A stretch of 64,000 nt of DNA from Hathewaya limosa (GCF_030815255.1 NZ_JAUSWN010000010.1:1-64000); one strand, 5' to 3'. Shown: positions 55,267 to 64,000, numbered from the stretch's first letter. Notes: a model not told the origin generated them from the sequence alone. A program made the numbers and translations.

Positions 55267-56556
55267 ATGAAAATATTATATATAGCTTGTTATTCTCCTT
55301 ATATAAGTAATTCAGCAGGAATTGGATGTTTAAATTATTTAAATAATTTAGTTAAAATAGAAGGAAATGAGGTTCACTTATTAACTGTAGATTTCCCTAA
55401 AGATTCTATTTATTATGACGGGTACAATTTAAGCATGTTGGATAAGAGGGTAAAAGTTCATGCGATTTCTGGAGGTGCACTGTTTAATAAAGTAATGCCT
55501 AAGAAGAAAAAAGTTATTTCTCAATCAAATGAGGTAAAGCAAAATAAAACTAAACCTTCAAATCTAAATAAATTATTAAAGAAAATTAAATCTGTAGTAA
55601 TTACACCAGATATGTATTTTAATTGGGCTTCTAGAGCTGCAAATTATGCTATAGAACTAATGAACAAAGAAAGCTTTGATGTCATGTATTCTATGCATGA
55701 GCCACCATCAAGTCATGTTTGCGCATACAAGATAAAAGAAAAATTTCCTAAGTTGCAATGGGTAGCCTATTGGAGTGATCCATGGGTTCGAGACCCTATT
55801 AGAGCTAATATGCCTTATATTAGAAAAAAATATGAAACAGCTTTAGAAAAAAAGATTGTTAATAAGGCCGATAAATATGTTTTTGTTACTGATGCAAATA
55901 GAAGAGATTATATAAAATATTATGGTATTCCAGAAGAAAAGACTTATTTAATAAATAGAGGTTTTGATAAAGAAAAATATGAAGAAATATTAGAGGAAGC
56001 AAGTCCTAAATATATTATGAAAGACAAAATAAACTTAGTATATGCAGGAGAAATATTTAGTAAATTAAGAGATGTAAGACCTTTAATAGCTGTTTTAGAT
56101 AGACTAGAAAAAGAAAATCAAAAATTATATAATAAATTAAATATACTATTTTTCGGAAATATTGATAACCAAGAAATAAAGGAAAAACTATCAAATGTAA
56201 AAGCTGTATCAGTATGGGGAAGAATACCATACAAAGAAGCTTTAAGTTATATGTTACATAGTGATATTTTAATATTATATGGAAATAAAAATTCTAATCA
56301 AATTCCTGCTAAAATATATGATTATTTTGGAACTAAGAGTTTTATATATGTTATTTTAGGGGATGAAAATGATCCTATAAAATACTTAGTTGAAAATAAT
56401 GAAAAATGTACAGTAGTAGATAATAACGAAGAAGATTTGATGGATGGTTTATATAAAATATTACAAAAGGTAGAAGATAAAAAGGTTTCTGCACCTATTA
56501 TGGAGTATGAATGGAGTAACATTGGTAATAGATTATATAATATTTTAAAGGAGTAA
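55267..56556 (+). CDS. Glycosyltransferase, GT-B type
   Basis: Protein of 429 residues. ILYIACYSPYISNSAGIGCLNYLNNL at the N-terminus, WVAYWSDPWVRDPI in the middle, VFVTDANRRDYIKYYGI, and INLVYAGEIF leading the donor domain. Overall fold fits GT4-type transferases, though the donor motif is divergent (NQIPAKIYDYFGTKSFIYVIL). Unknown sugar. AATTAGGAGGTA before the ATG. Confidence 0.78.
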   Translation: MKILYIACYSPYISNSAGIGCLNYLNNLVKIEGNEVHLLTVDFPKDSIYYDGYNLSMLDKRVKVHAISGGALFNKVMPKKKKVISQSNEVKQNKTKPSNLNKLLKKIKSVVITPDMYFNWASRAANYAIELMNKESFDVMYSMHEPPSSHVCAYKIKEKFPKLQWVAYWSDPWVRDPIRANMPYIRKKYETALEKKIVNKADKYVFVTDANRRDYIKYYGIPEEKTYLINRGFDKEKYEEILEEASPKYIMKDKINLVYAGEIFSKLRDVRPLIAVLDRLEKENQKLYNKLNILFFGNIDNQEIKEKLSNVKAVSVWGRIPYKEALSYMLHSDILILYGNKNSNQIPAKIYDYFGTKSFIYVILGDENDPIKYLVENNEKCTVVDNNEEDLMDGLYKILQKVEDKKVSAPIMEYEWSNIGNRLYNILKE

Positions 56557-57702
56557 ATGAAAATGCATGTAATGTTTATACCTTCATGGTATTCTAATTC
56601 TAGAAATAAAGTACATGGCAGCTTTTTTAAGGAACAAGCACTAGCTTTAAGTGAAAGTGGAGTAAAAATTTCTATAGCCTTTAATGAGATATGGCCATTA
56701 ACACTTATGGGAAAGGTGCAGGAGAAGAAGGGATTAAATATTGAAATAGAAGATGGGCTAAAAACATATAGATATAGGAATTATAATTATCTACCTAAAA
56801 ATCCATTAATGTTTAAAATTTTTAATAAACGTATGGATTTATTATATAAAAATATAGTAAAAAATGAAGGAAAAGTTGATTTAATTCATGCACATTCGTC
56901 ATTTTGGGGGGGAATAAGTGCAGCGTATATTAGTAAAAAATACAATATACCTTTAGTAATTACAGAACATTCTTCTTTGAAAAAAGCAAAATATGTAAAG
57001 GAAAGTTATAGAAAATATATATTAAATGCTTATCAAAATGCAAGTAAATTAATTGCTGTTGGAGAAGGATTAAAAAAGGAGTTAGAAGAATTTACTGGTA
57101 GAGATGATATAATATTTATTCCTAATATGCTGGATTTTAATATGTTTAAGCCTGAAAAAGTACATAAGAATGAGGAATTTACCTTTTTTTCTTTAGCTTT
57201 TCTTGAAGGCGAAAAAGGAATGGATATACTTATAAAAACTTTTGCTAAAACTTTTAAAGACAAAAAGGCTAAATTAGTTATAGGTGGAGATGGAAGTCAA
57301 AAGCAAGAATTAGAAAAGCTAAGTGAAGATTTACAGGTAAAGGATAAAGTTGAATTTTTAGGTGCATTGTCTAGAGAAGAGGTAGTAACATGTATGAATA
57401 AATGTGATTCCTTTGTTTTAGCATCAAGACATGAAACCTTTGGGATAGTATATATAGAAGCTTTAGCTTGTGGAAAACCTGTGATTGGAACTTATAATGG
57501 TGGAGCAGAAGGTATTATAAATTCCCATAATGGATTAATAGTTCCCATTGATGATGAATGCAAATTAGGAAACGCAATGAAAAATATTATAAAAAATTAT
57601 AATGAATATAATGCGATGGATATTATTGAACAATGCAAAGCAAGATATTCAAAAGAAAATATAGTAAATGAGATATTAAAGATTTATAATACAACAATTT
57701 AA
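56557..57702 (+). CDS. Glycosyltransferase family 4
   Basis: GT-B enzyme of 381 residues. FIPSWYSNSRNKVHGSFFKEQALAL, HAHSSFWGGISAAYI and EHSSLKKAKY in the acceptor domain; KLVIGGDGSQKQELE, then SRHETFGIVYIEALACGKPVIGT with the E-x7-E pair in the donor domain. Start ATG 56557 follows the previous stop by zero bases, AAAGGAG upstream. Last gene of the polysaccharide locus. Confidence 0.9.
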   Translation: MKMHVMFIPSWYSNSRNKVHGSFFKEQALALSESGVKISIAFNEIWPLTLMGKVQEKKGLNIEIEDGLKTYRYRNYNYLPKNPLMFKIFNKRMDLLYKNIVKNEGKVDLIHAHSSFWGGISAAYISKKYNIPLVITEHSSLKKAKYVKESYRKYILNAYQNASKLIAVGEGLKKELEEFTGRDDIIFIPNMLDFNMFKPEKVHKNEEFTFFSLAFLEGEKGMDILIKTFAKTFKDKKAKLVIGGDGSQKQELEKLSEDLQVKDKVEFLGALSREEVVTCMNKCDSFVLASRHETFGIVYIEALACGKPVIGTYNGGAEGIINSHNGLIVPIDDECKLGNAMKNIIKNYNEYNAMDIIEQCKARYSKENIVNEILKIYNTTI

Positions 57703-57804
57703 AAATTAATGATGTTTAGAGAAAAGGGAGGTTTTAATTCCTTAGTAAGTAATATGATTATCATTTAAAATAAATTATTTATTAACTTAAGGAATAGAGA
57801 AATA

Positions 57805-58446
57805 ATGCTTATAAATTTAACCGTAGATGAATATTTAAAAAAACTTGCTTCTAGTGAACCAATACCAGGAGGAGGAAGTGTAGCTGCATTAAGTGCAGCA
57901 TTAGGAAGTGCTTTAAATTGCATGGTATTCAGTTTAACTTTTGGTAAAAAAATTTACAAAGAATTGGATGAAGAACAAAAAAGAATTTTTCATAATCATT
58001 ATGAACAAAGTAAGATTTTAGTTGATGAATTTGCAAGTTTAGTACATAGGGACTCAGAAATTTTTAATGACTTTATTAAGGTATTTAAACTACCTAAGGA
58101 CACAGAACAAGAAAAAAAGTATAGAAGTGAAGAAATTAAAAAGGGTTATAAAAATGCATTAAAAGTCCCAGTAGAGATTCTTGAAAAGAGTGAAAAATTA
58201 TATGATTTTATATTAACAGCAGTAAAATATGGCAATAAGGGCATAATACCTGATGCAGGGGTAGCAGTAATAATGTTACATGCTGGTGTTGAAAGTTGCC
58301 TAATAAATGTTAAAATAAATTTAAATGGCTTACAAGATGAAGAATTAAAGAAAAATATATTAAATAAGTGTAATAATATTTTAGATGTAGGGGAAATAAA
58401 GAAAAAGCAAATATTAGAAATTTTAGAACATAGGATAAATAAGTAG
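57805..58446 (+). CDS. fchA: Cyclodeaminase/cyclohydrolase family protein (FchA-like)
   Basis: Helical protein of 213 residues with the family start VDEYLKKLASSEPIPGGGSVAALSAALGSAL; the PGGGSVAA loop binds folate. Members include methenyl-tetrahydrofolate cyclohydrolase FchA of clostridia and formimino-THF cyclodeaminase. FchA is favoured in a Clostridium. The ribosome site (TAAGGAA) is modest and its bases 57788-57795 are complementary to 57737-57744. Confidence 0.85.
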   Translation: MLINLTVDEYLKKLASSEPIPGGGSVAALSAALGSALNCMVFSLTFGKKIYKELDEEQKRIFHNHYEQSKILVDEFASLVHRDSEIFNDFIKVFKLPKDTEQEKKYRSEEIKKGYKNALKVPVEILEKSEKLYDFILTAVKYGNKGIIPDAGVAVIMLHAGVESCLINVKINLNGLQDEELKKNILNKCNNILDVGEIKKKQILEILEHRINK

Positions 58447-58478
58447 TTTTAACTTCTTAAAGTATACGGAGGAGTAAT

Positions 58479-59642
58479 ATGGAAAACAAAAGATATAAAA
58501 AGGCGGTAAGCTTGGAAGGTTTTTTATGTATAATATTGTTTTTTGGATTTTTTACCATTTTAGGCAGTAAGATGGGCGTTTCAAATATGTTTAATACTCT
58601 AATGCAAACAGGACATGATTTGTTGTTAAACACAGTATTTAAGATTATGGCTATAGCTGTAATTGCGGGAGCTGTAGCATCTGTTTTTTCAGAGTTTGGA
58701 GTAATAGCTATTATAAATAAAATTTTATCACCTTTGATGAAGCCATTATACGATTTACCAGGGGTTGCTTCATTAGGTATTCTTACTACATATTTATCAG
58801 ATAATCCAGCAATTATAACATTAGCAGATAACAAAGATTTTTTAAGGTATTTTAAAAAGTATCAAGTACCTGCCTTAACTAATTTAGGAACTAGCTTTGG
58901 AATGGGATTAATTTTAACTACATTTATGATTGCACAAAAGGGACCTAATGGAGAAAAGTTTATTATGGCTGCTTTTATAGGGAATATAGGAGCTATAATT
59001 GGTAGTATTATAAGTGTTAGAATGATGATCAGATATGCTAAAAAGGAATTTGGAGAACAAGCCCCTTCGTTTGAAGAAGTAGATACTTCAATAGATACAA
59101 TTAACTATAGAAAAATAAGAGAAGGCTCGGTAGGTGGTAGATTGTTAGAGTCTGTACTTGAAGGTGGAAAAAGTGGAGTTGATCTTGGACTTGCCGTAAT
59201 TCCAGGGGTAGTAATAATATGTACATTAGTTTTAATACTAACTAATGGGCCATCACCAGCAGGAGAATATACCGGAGCAGCTTATGAAGGTATAAGATTT
59301 TTCCCTTGGCTAGGGGATAAAATCAGTTTTATTATAAAACCATTACTAGGCTTTCAAAGTTCAGAGGCCATAGCATTTCCAATTACATCTCTAGGTGCTG
59401 TAGGAGCAGCAATGAGTCTAGTTCCTAAGTTCCTAGAAAATAGATTAATAGGGGCAAATGAAATAGCTGTATTTACAGCTATGGGTATGTGCTGGAGTGG
59501 ATATTTGAGTACACATGTAGCAATGATGGATAGTTTACAATATAGAAATTTAACAGGTAAGGCTATAATAAGTCATACTATTGGTGGATTATTAGCAGGA
59601 GTTTCTGCACATTTAATTTTCTTGCTTACAACTTTATTTTAA
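58479..59642 (+). CDS. Gate-domain (nucleoside-recognition-like) membrane protein
   Basis: Polytopic protein of 387 residues, about 9-10 helices. LNTVFKIMAIAVIAGAVASVFSEFGVIAIINKILSPLMKPLYDLPGVASLG is the Gate-domain stretch, and TTYLSDNPAIITLADNKDFLRYFKKYQVPALTNLGTSFGMG resembles the CD0519/CD1768 family of clostridial membrane proteins. Gate proteins include nucleoside and ion transporters and spore-maturation proteins; the substrate here is unknown. GGAGGAG before the ATG. Confidence 0.75.
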   Translation: MENKRYKKAVSLEGFLCIILFFGFFTILGSKMGVSNMFNTLMQTGHDLLLNTVFKIMAIAVIAGAVASVFSEFGVIAIINKILSPLMKPLYDLPGVASLGILTTYLSDNPAIITLADNKDFLRYFKKYQVPALTNLGTSFGMGLILTTFMIAQKGPNGEKFIMAAFIGNIGAIIGSIISVRMMIRYAKKEFGEQAPSFEEVDTSIDTINYRKIREGSVGGRLLESVLEGGKSGVDLGLAVIPGVVIICTLVLILTNGPSPAGEYTGAAYEGIRFFPWLGDKISFIIKPLLGFQSSEAIAFPITSLGAVGAAMSLVPKFLENRLIGANEIAVFTAMGMCWSGYLSTHVAMMDSLQYRNLTGKAIISHTIGGLLAGVSAHLIFLLTTLF

Positions 59643-59653
59643 AATTTGTAGAT

Positions 59654-59684
59654 ACACCTTGTATAATAATGCAAGGTGTTTTAT
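59654..59684 (+). terminator. Terminator before the DNA methyltransferase gene
   Basis: ACACCTTG (59654-59661) with CAAGGTGT (59672-59679) and TTTTAT. Confidence 0.85.
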
Positions 59685-59734
59685 ATCTGTTAAAATTTAT
59701 ATAAAACATTATAAAACTAAGGAGAAACAAAATT

Positions 59735-61504
59735 ATGGGGAAAAGTTTTGTTAAAGATATAGAGGGGTTATTTAAAATTATAAAAAATAATGAAATAAAT
59801 TCAGAAGAAAAAATTAAAAAAATAAGTATTATAAGGGAGAATTTAAAATTAGAGCAACTTAAAACTTTAGGGCAATACTATGAAGAAAATATTTTAAATA
59901 CCAATAATACTGAAAAAAGTAATGGAATTGTATATACACCTAAAGAAATAGCGGAGTATATTGTTACAAATACTATAGAGAGTGATAGATTAATTCAAAA
60001 TCCTTATTTAAAGTTTTGTGATCCATCTTGTGGTGTTGGAAATATTATAATACCTTTGTATAAAAAATTAAAAAACTTCTATAACAAAAATTTAAATGAG
60101 ATAAATAGAATTAATAATTTACAATTAACTAAGGAATCTATAGGTTTTCATATCATTAAATATAATATATATGGATATGATCTAGATAGTTTTGCATTAA
60201 AGATACTAAAAATAGATTTGTTTTATTTAAGTAAAGAAGTAAGTTTGAATATTAAATGCAAAGATTTTTTAAAATTAAAAACTATTTCTATGGATTATTT
60301 TTTGGGAAATCCGCCATATGTTGGACATAAGGCAATAGATAAGGATTATACAAAATACTTAAAAGAAAATTTTAAAGAGGTATATAAGGACAAGGGAGAC
60401 ATATATTATTGTTTCTTTTTAAAGGCCATACAATGTGTTAAAAAATATGGAGATATAAATTTTATTACATCAAGATATTTTTTAGAATCATTAAGTGCTA
60501 AAAATCTTAGAGAATATATTAAAAAAAATACTCAAATAAAAGCTATAATAGATTTTTATGGGGTAAGACCGTTTAAAAATATTGGCGTGGATCCTGTGAT
60601 TTTATTTTTAAAGAAAAGTTCAAAAGTTAAGAGTGAAACTAAAATAGTAAGACCTATTTTAAATAAAGAAAAAATATTTTTTAAGTTTTTTCAGAAAGAA
60701 AAAATTAATGAAGAAGAAATAGCTAAAATATTTTATTTAGATCTAAAAAATATAGAAGGAATTAATTGGTCATTCATTAGTAATAAAGAGAAAAAAATAA
60801 TAGAAAAAATTAAAAATAAGAGTAAAGTACAACTTAAGGATATATGTGAATCTCATCAAGGAATTATTACAGGGTGTGATAAAGCATTCGTTGTAACGAA
60901 AAAACAATATGAAAAACATTTTATAGAAAAGGTTTTACTAAGGCCTTGGATAAAGAACAAAGATATAGATAAGTTTGATGTAAAACATGAAGATAAATAT
61001 ATTATATATACAAATTTTATTGGGGAAGAAGAACACTATAAAAACACAATGAGCTACATAAGTCCCTATAAAAGTAAATTAGAAAATCGAAGAGAAGTTA
61101 AAAAGGGATACAGAAAATGGTATAATTTACAATGGGGAAGAGACTATAAAATATTTGAAGGTAAAAAAATAATATTTCCTTACAAAGCACAGAAAAATAG
61201 ATTTGCACTAGATAAGGGTGGATATTTTTCAGCAGATATATATGCTCTTACTATAAAAGATGAAAATATATATTCTTATGAATTTTTGTTACAATTGTTA
61301 AATAGTCCTATATATGAATTTTATTTTAAGACTTTTGCTAAAAAATTAGGGGGAGATTTATATGAATATTATCCTAATACTTTAATGGAATTATTTATTC
61401 CAGACATGTGGAAAGAAAAAATAGATTATGAAGATATTAAAAGTTATTTTAATATTGTCTATGAGGATGAAAGAGTAATAAATTCATGGATAAAAGAAAA
61501 ATAA
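59735..61504 (+). CDS. Orphan N6-adenine DNA methyltransferase, CamA-like
   Basis: Methyltransferase of 589 residues. YTPKEIAEYIV precedes the SAM-binding motif DPSCGVGN (96-103), and the catalytic motif is NPPY (192-195), as in gamma-type adenine methylases. A TaqI-type target-recognition domain follows (about 365-560) with HQGIITGCDKAFVV and LENRREVKKGYRKWYNLQWGR. From memory these C-terminal blocks, and NPPYVGHK with YKDKGDIYYCFF, match the C. difficile orphan methyltransferase CamA closely; CamA methylates CAAAAA and affects sporulation. No restriction endonuclease is nearby. It has its own AAGGAGAA site, and the spoIIA operon begins about 100 bases downstream. Confidence 0.88.
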   Translation: MGKSFVKDIEGLFKIIKNNEINSEEKIKKISIIRENLKLEQLKTLGQYYEENILNTNNTEKSNGIVYTPKEIAEYIVTNTIESDRLIQNPYLKFCDPSCGVGNIIIPLYKKLKNFYNKNLNEINRINNLQLTKESIGFHIIKYNIYGYDLDSFALKILKIDLFYLSKEVSLNIKCKDFLKLKTISMDYFLGNPPYVGHKAIDKDYTKYLKENFKEVYKDKGDIYYCFFLKAIQCVKKYGDINFITSRYFLESLSAKNLREYIKKNTQIKAIIDFYGVRPFKNIGVDPVILFLKKSSKVKSETKIVRPILNKEKIFFKFFQKEKINEEEIAKIFYLDLKNIEGINWSFISNKEKKIIEKIKNKSKVQLKDICESHQGIITGCDKAFVVTKKQYEKHFIEKVLLRPWIKNKDIDKFDVKHEDKYIIYTNFIGEEEHYKNTMSYISPYKSKLENRREVKKGYRKWYNLQWGRDYKIFEGKKIIFPYKAQKNRFALDKGGYFSADIYALTIKDENIYSYEFLLQLLNSPIYEFYFKTFAKKLGGDLYEYYPNTLMELFIPDMWKEKIDYEDIKSYFNIVYEDERVINSWIKEK

Positions 61505-61567
61505 TGTATAAAAAATACAATAAAGGTTAAAATTATAAATAAAACACTAGATATTGATGGAAATATA

Positions 61568-61576
61568 TGGTATAAT
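61568..61576 (+). promoter_or_regulatory. Extended -10 promoter candidate before spoIIAA
   Basis: TGGTATAAT at 61568-61576 fits an extended -10 with no good -35. Sigma-H control is known for this operon in Bacillus, but no sigma-H GAAT element was found at good spacing. Confidence 0.4.
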
Positions 61577-61607
61577 TTTGTAAAATATAAATATGAGGGG
61601 GATGAAT

Positions 61608-61943
61608 ATGATTTTAGAATTTGAAAATTTTAATAACATTCTTGTTGTACATATGAATGGAGAATTAGATCATCATAGTGCAGAAGAAGTTAGAAATAAA
61701 ATAGATGATAGATTAGATAGAGAAGATATAAAGAAACTAATTATGGATTTTAATGGAGTAACTTTTATGGATAGCTCAGGTATAGGTGTAGTAATAGGGA
61801 GATATAAAAAATTAAATGCAAAAAATGGTAGTGTAGTAGTGGCTAAAGTTAAAAATCCTGTTAATAAAGTGTTTGAATTATCAGGTATGTATAAAATAAT
61901 AAAAGGATATGAAACTCTAGAGGATGCTTTAGAAAATATTTAA
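61608..61943 (+). CDS. spoIIAA: Anti-sigma-F factor antagonist SpoIIAA
   Basis: STAS-domain protein of 111 residues that, when unphosphorylated, pulls SpoIIAB off sigma-F in the forespore. The phosphorylated serine is in VTFMDSSGIGVVIGRYK (Ser56/57, equivalent to Bacillus Ser58). I start at ATG 61608 (MILEFENF) because GAGGGGG precedes it at proper distance; an in-frame ATG at 61593 lies within the site. First gene of the conserved spoIIA operon. Confidence 0.95.
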   Translation: MILEFENFNNILVVHMNGELDHHSAEEVRNKIDDRLDREDIKKLIMDFNGVTFMDSSGIGVVIGRYKKLNAKNGSVVVAKVKNPVNKVFELSGMYKIIKGYETLEDALENI

Positions 61944-61956
61944 TGGGGGGATAAGC

Positions 61957-62385
61957 ATGTATAAAAACGTGATGAAGTTAGAGTTTTTAAGTAAATCACA
62001 AAATGAAAGTTTTGCTAGAGTTACTGTAGCAGCCTTTGTTTCTCAATTAGATCCTACCATTGAAGAACTTTCAGATGTAAAAACAGCAGTATCAGAAGCT
62101 GTAACTAATGCTATAATTCATGGATATGGAGAAAAAGAAGGTATGGTTACCATAGAAGCACAAATAGATGGTAACGAAGTTACAATAATTATACGTGATA
62201 AAGGAAAAGGAATAGAAGATATTGATTTAGCAGTACAACCTTTATATACTTCTAGACCAGATCTTGAGAGATCAGGAATGGGATTTACTGTTATGGAAAC
62301 TTTTATGGATAATATGAAAGTTACTTCTAAAAAAGGTGAAGGAACAATTGTAACCTTAAAGAAAATATTTAAATCAGTGAGCTAG
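61957..62385 (+). CDS. spoIIAB: Anti-sigma-F factor and serine kinase SpoIIAB
   Basis: GHKL-fold kinase of 142 residues that holds sigma-F inactive and phosphorylates SpoIIAA. The N-box is SEAVTNAIIHGYG, the G1 box IIRDKGKGIEDI, and the G2 lid ERSGMGFTVMETFMD. Starts 13 bases after spoIIAA with GGGGGGATAAGC upstream. Confidence 0.97.
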   Translation: MYKNVMKLEFLSKSQNESFARVTVAAFVSQLDPTIEELSDVKTAVSEAVTNAIIHGYGEKEGMVTIEAQIDGNEVTIIIRDKGKGIEDIDLAVQPLYTSRPDLERSGMGFTVMETFMDNMKVTSKKGEGTIVTLKKIFKSVS

Positions 62386-62395
62386 GTGGGATGTA

Positions 62396-63151
62396 ATGGG
62401 AAATATTAAAAATCTAAATACGGATATTAACTATGATGACAATATAGAGTTAATCCAAAAGGCAAAAAGTGGAGACAGAGATGCTTTAAATCAGATTACA
62501 GAATTAAATTTTCCATTAGTAGCTTCCATATGCAAAAAATTTTTAAATAGAGGATATGAATATGAAGATTTATTTCAAATAGGTTGTATAGGACTTGTAA
62601 AAGCAGTAAATAATTTCGATAATAAATTTAATGTTAAATTTTCTACATATGCAGTTCCGATGATTATGGGAGAAATCAAAAGATTTCTTAGAGATGATGG
62701 AATTATTAAAGTAAGTAGAAGCGTAAAAAATACAGCCAAACAATTACATTATGATAGAGAAAAATTAACTAATGATTTAGGAAGGGAACCTACTATTCAA
62801 GAGTTATCAGAATATAGTAAAATGGAGAAAGAAGAAGTTATATATGCATTAGAAGCGATTTCAGGACCACAATATTTATACGATACAATACACCAAGATG
62901 ATGGAGCACCAGTACTTTTAATTGATAAAATCGGAAATAATTCTGATGATGATGATAAATTAGTAGATCGAATAGCTTTAAAAGAATTACTGAGAACTTT
63001 GGATGTAAAATCTAGACAAGTAATTGTACTAAGATATTTTAAAGACAAAACTCAGGTTCAAGTGGCAAAAGTATTAGGAATAAGTCAAGTTCAGGTATCT
63101 AGAATTGAAAAAAAAGTTTTAAAACAAATGAGAGAAAAGTTAAGTGGATAA
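62396..63151 (+). CDS. sigF: RNA polymerase sigma-F factor
   Basis: Forespore-specific sigma factor of 251 residues. Region 2 has KFLNRGYEYEDLFQIGCIGLVKAVNNFD and FSTYAVPMIMGEIKRFLRDDG; region 3 has VSRSVKNTAKQL; region 4 is RQVIVLRYFKDKTQVQVAKVLGISQVQVSRIEKK, with the helix-turn-helix that reads -35 elements. Starts 10 bases after spoIIAB. Its activity is gated by SpoIIAB and SpoIIAA. Confidence 0.97.
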   Translation: MGNIKNLNTDINYDDNIELIQKAKSGDRDALNQITELNFPLVASICKKFLNRGYEYEDLFQIGCIGLVKAVNNFDNKFNVKFSTYAVPMIMGEIKRFLRDDGIIKVSRSVKNTAKQLHYDREKLTNDLGREPTIQELSEYSKMEKEEVIYALEAISGPQYLYDTIHQDDGAPVLLIDKIGNNSDDDDKLVDRIALKELLRTLDVKSRQVIVLRYFKDKTQVQVAKVLGISQVQVSRIEKKVLKQMREKLSG

Positions 63152-63165
63152 AAAAATATATGTAT

Positions 63166-63212
63166 AATAGCTAATTTTACTGAAAGGTTTAATTAGCTAT
63201 TTTTATTTTTTG
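63166..63212 (+). terminator. Terminator between sigF and spoVAC
   Basis: ATAGCTAATT (63167-63176) with AATTAGCTAT (63191-63200), then TTTTTATTTTTT. It separates the early sporulation operon from the later spoVA genes. Confidence 0.88.
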
Positions 63213-63340
63213 ATAAATTAAATGTAAGTACTTTAAGAGAATATAGTTTAAAAAAAATTTTTTTGCAAAAACTATAATTATAAATTAACTAAGTGGAAAG
63301 GTAGGTGAAAATCCTGATATGTATTTATCAGGTGTGCATT

Positions 63341-63832
63341 GTGACAAATAGAAAAAAAGATGCTATTAAAAAGAAAGAAGAACAAAAAGATAAAGAGTTA
63401 AGAATAAAATTTCAAAAGATTAACAATGAAGATAAACCTAAACCACCTATATTGATACATTGTTTCAGGGCATTTTGGGTTGGTGGTGTAATTTGTACCA
63501 TTGGGGAAGGATTCAGTCAATTCTATCAAAAGTTTTTTGGACTACCTAAAGATGATGCAGCAGCATTTGTAGCTATAACAATGGTATTTTTAGGGGCGTT
63601 TTTAACTGGAATAGGGTTTTATGATAAGTTAGCAGAATATGCCGGAGGAGGTACTTTAGTTCCTATAACAGGATTTTCTAATGCTGTTGTATCTCCAGCC
63701 ATGGAATTTAAAAAAGAAGGTTTTATATTTGGAGTAGCAGCTAAAATGTTTACTATTGCAGGTCCCGTTCTGGTTTATGGTATAGGATCATCTGTAATAG
63801 TAGGATTAATTTATTATTTATTTAAAATATAG
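63341..63832 (+). CDS. spoVAC: Stage V sporulation protein AC
   Basis: Membrane protein of 163 residues. FRAFWVGGVICTIGEGFSQFYQKFFGL begins the conserved core, and YAGGGTLVPITGFSNAVVSPAMEFKKEGFIFGVAAKMFTIAGPVL is the SpoVAC signature. It is part of the channel that moves dipicolinic acid into and out of spores. The start is GTG 63341 (AGGTG six bases before) rather than the open frame's 63305. spoVAD follows. Confidence 0.95.
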   Translation: MTNRKKDAIKKKEEQKDKELRIKFQKINNEDKPKPPILIHCFRAFWVGGVICTIGEGFSQFYQKFFGLPKDDAAAFVAITMVFLGAFLTGIGFYDKLAEYAGGGTLVPITGFSNAVVSPAMEFKKEGFIFGVAAKMFTIAGPVLVYGIGSSVIVGLIYYLFKI

Positions 63833-63870
63833 AAAAATTTTTTAATAAAAGTTTATATTGAGGTGATAAA

Positions 63871-64000
63871 ATGGCTAAAAGAATTGGTAAACAAACTGTT
63901 GTCTTGGATAATAAGCCTAGAATTATAGCTACATATAATGTGGTTGGACCTAAAGAGGGAGAAGGTCCTTTAAAAGATTATTTTGACAAAATAATTGAGG
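63871..64000 (+). CDS. spoVAD: Stage V sporulation protein AD (3' partial)
   Basis: The first 43 codons are present, cut by the window end. MAKRIGKQTVVLDNKPRII and ATYNVVGPKEGEGPL match the SpoVAD N-terminus, the DPA-binding thiolase-like subunit of the spoVA channel. GAGGTGATAAA precedes the ATG and it lies 38 bases after spoVAC. Confidence 0.93.
   Translation, partial: MAKRIGKQTVVLDNKPRIIATYNVVGPKEGEGPLKDYFDKIIE

Noticed and set aside
59735..61504. Restriction-modification system
   Set aside because: No restriction endonuclease or specificity gene lies on either side, so the methylase is treated as orphan.
61505..61592. Sigma-H promoter before spoIIAA
   Set aside because: No AGGA...GAAT pair at 11-13 base spacing was found. 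Only an extended -10 is visible.
63230..63300. Sigma-G promoter before spoVAC
   Set aside because: A GAATA and a CTATAATTA can be seen, but the spacing (about 28 bases) is wrong for sigma-G. I could not place a convincing element.

Overview
The window is one contiguous stretch of chromosome from a spore-forming, low-GC Firmicute, most likely a Clostridium sensu stricto. The evidence is very AT-rich DNA with strong Shine-Dalgarno sites, an alpha/beta-type spore DNA-binding protein, YtxC, the spoIIAA-spoIIAB-sigF operon followed by spoVAC-spoVAD, T-box leaders before thrS and pheS, and a classical clostridial housekeeping order. Species cannot be fixed by reading alone. No phage, insertion sequence, CRISPR array or rRNA operon was seen.

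Layout. 1-5.1 kb: end of an oligopeptide ABC transporter gene, a small acid-soluble spore protein, a SAM methyltransferase, Hsp33, tRNA-Cys, a GME-fold-like protein on the minus strand and ytxC. 5.2-22.1 kb: translation and housekeeping block: T-box-thrS, attenuated infC-rpmI-rplT, a KtrB/KtrA-type K+ uptake pair, a SpoU-family methylase, T-box-pheST, an unusually long ZapA/coiled-coil protein, a U32 peptidase/RlhA-like protein and mutS2. 22.1-29.7 kb: DUF523, an FMN oxidoreductase, an unrecognised protein, a minus-strand Orn/Lys/Arg decarboxylase, ribosomal protein L25, a TPR protein and galU.

29.9-57.7 kb: a large surface-polysaccharide locus, almost all on the plus strand. It encodes nucleotide-sugar enzymes (PglF/CapD-type dehydratase, WbpA-, WbpB-, WbpD- and WbpI-like enzymes), two Wzx-type flippases plus a MurJ, two Wzy/WaaL-type membrane proteins, an initiating sugar transferase, a WecG/TagA-type transferase and five other glycosyltransferases. 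Embedded in it is an unusual cassette (38.3-43.7 kb) of an opine-dehydrogenase-like enzyme, an ATP-grasp ligase, a two-domain cobalamin-type mutase-like protein and a NodB-type deacetylase, followed by a membrane-anchored leucine-rich-repeat protein. I infer that the cassette makes and attaches an unusual amino-acid-derived substituent to the polymer.

57.8-64 kb: a FchA-like cyclohydrolase, a gate-domain membrane protein, an orphan adenine DNA methyltransferase closely resembling C. difficile CamA, then the forespore sigma-F operon and the start of the spoVA operon. The two observations most worth following are the opine/ATP-grasp/B12 cassette and the CamA-like orphan methylase beside spoIIA.
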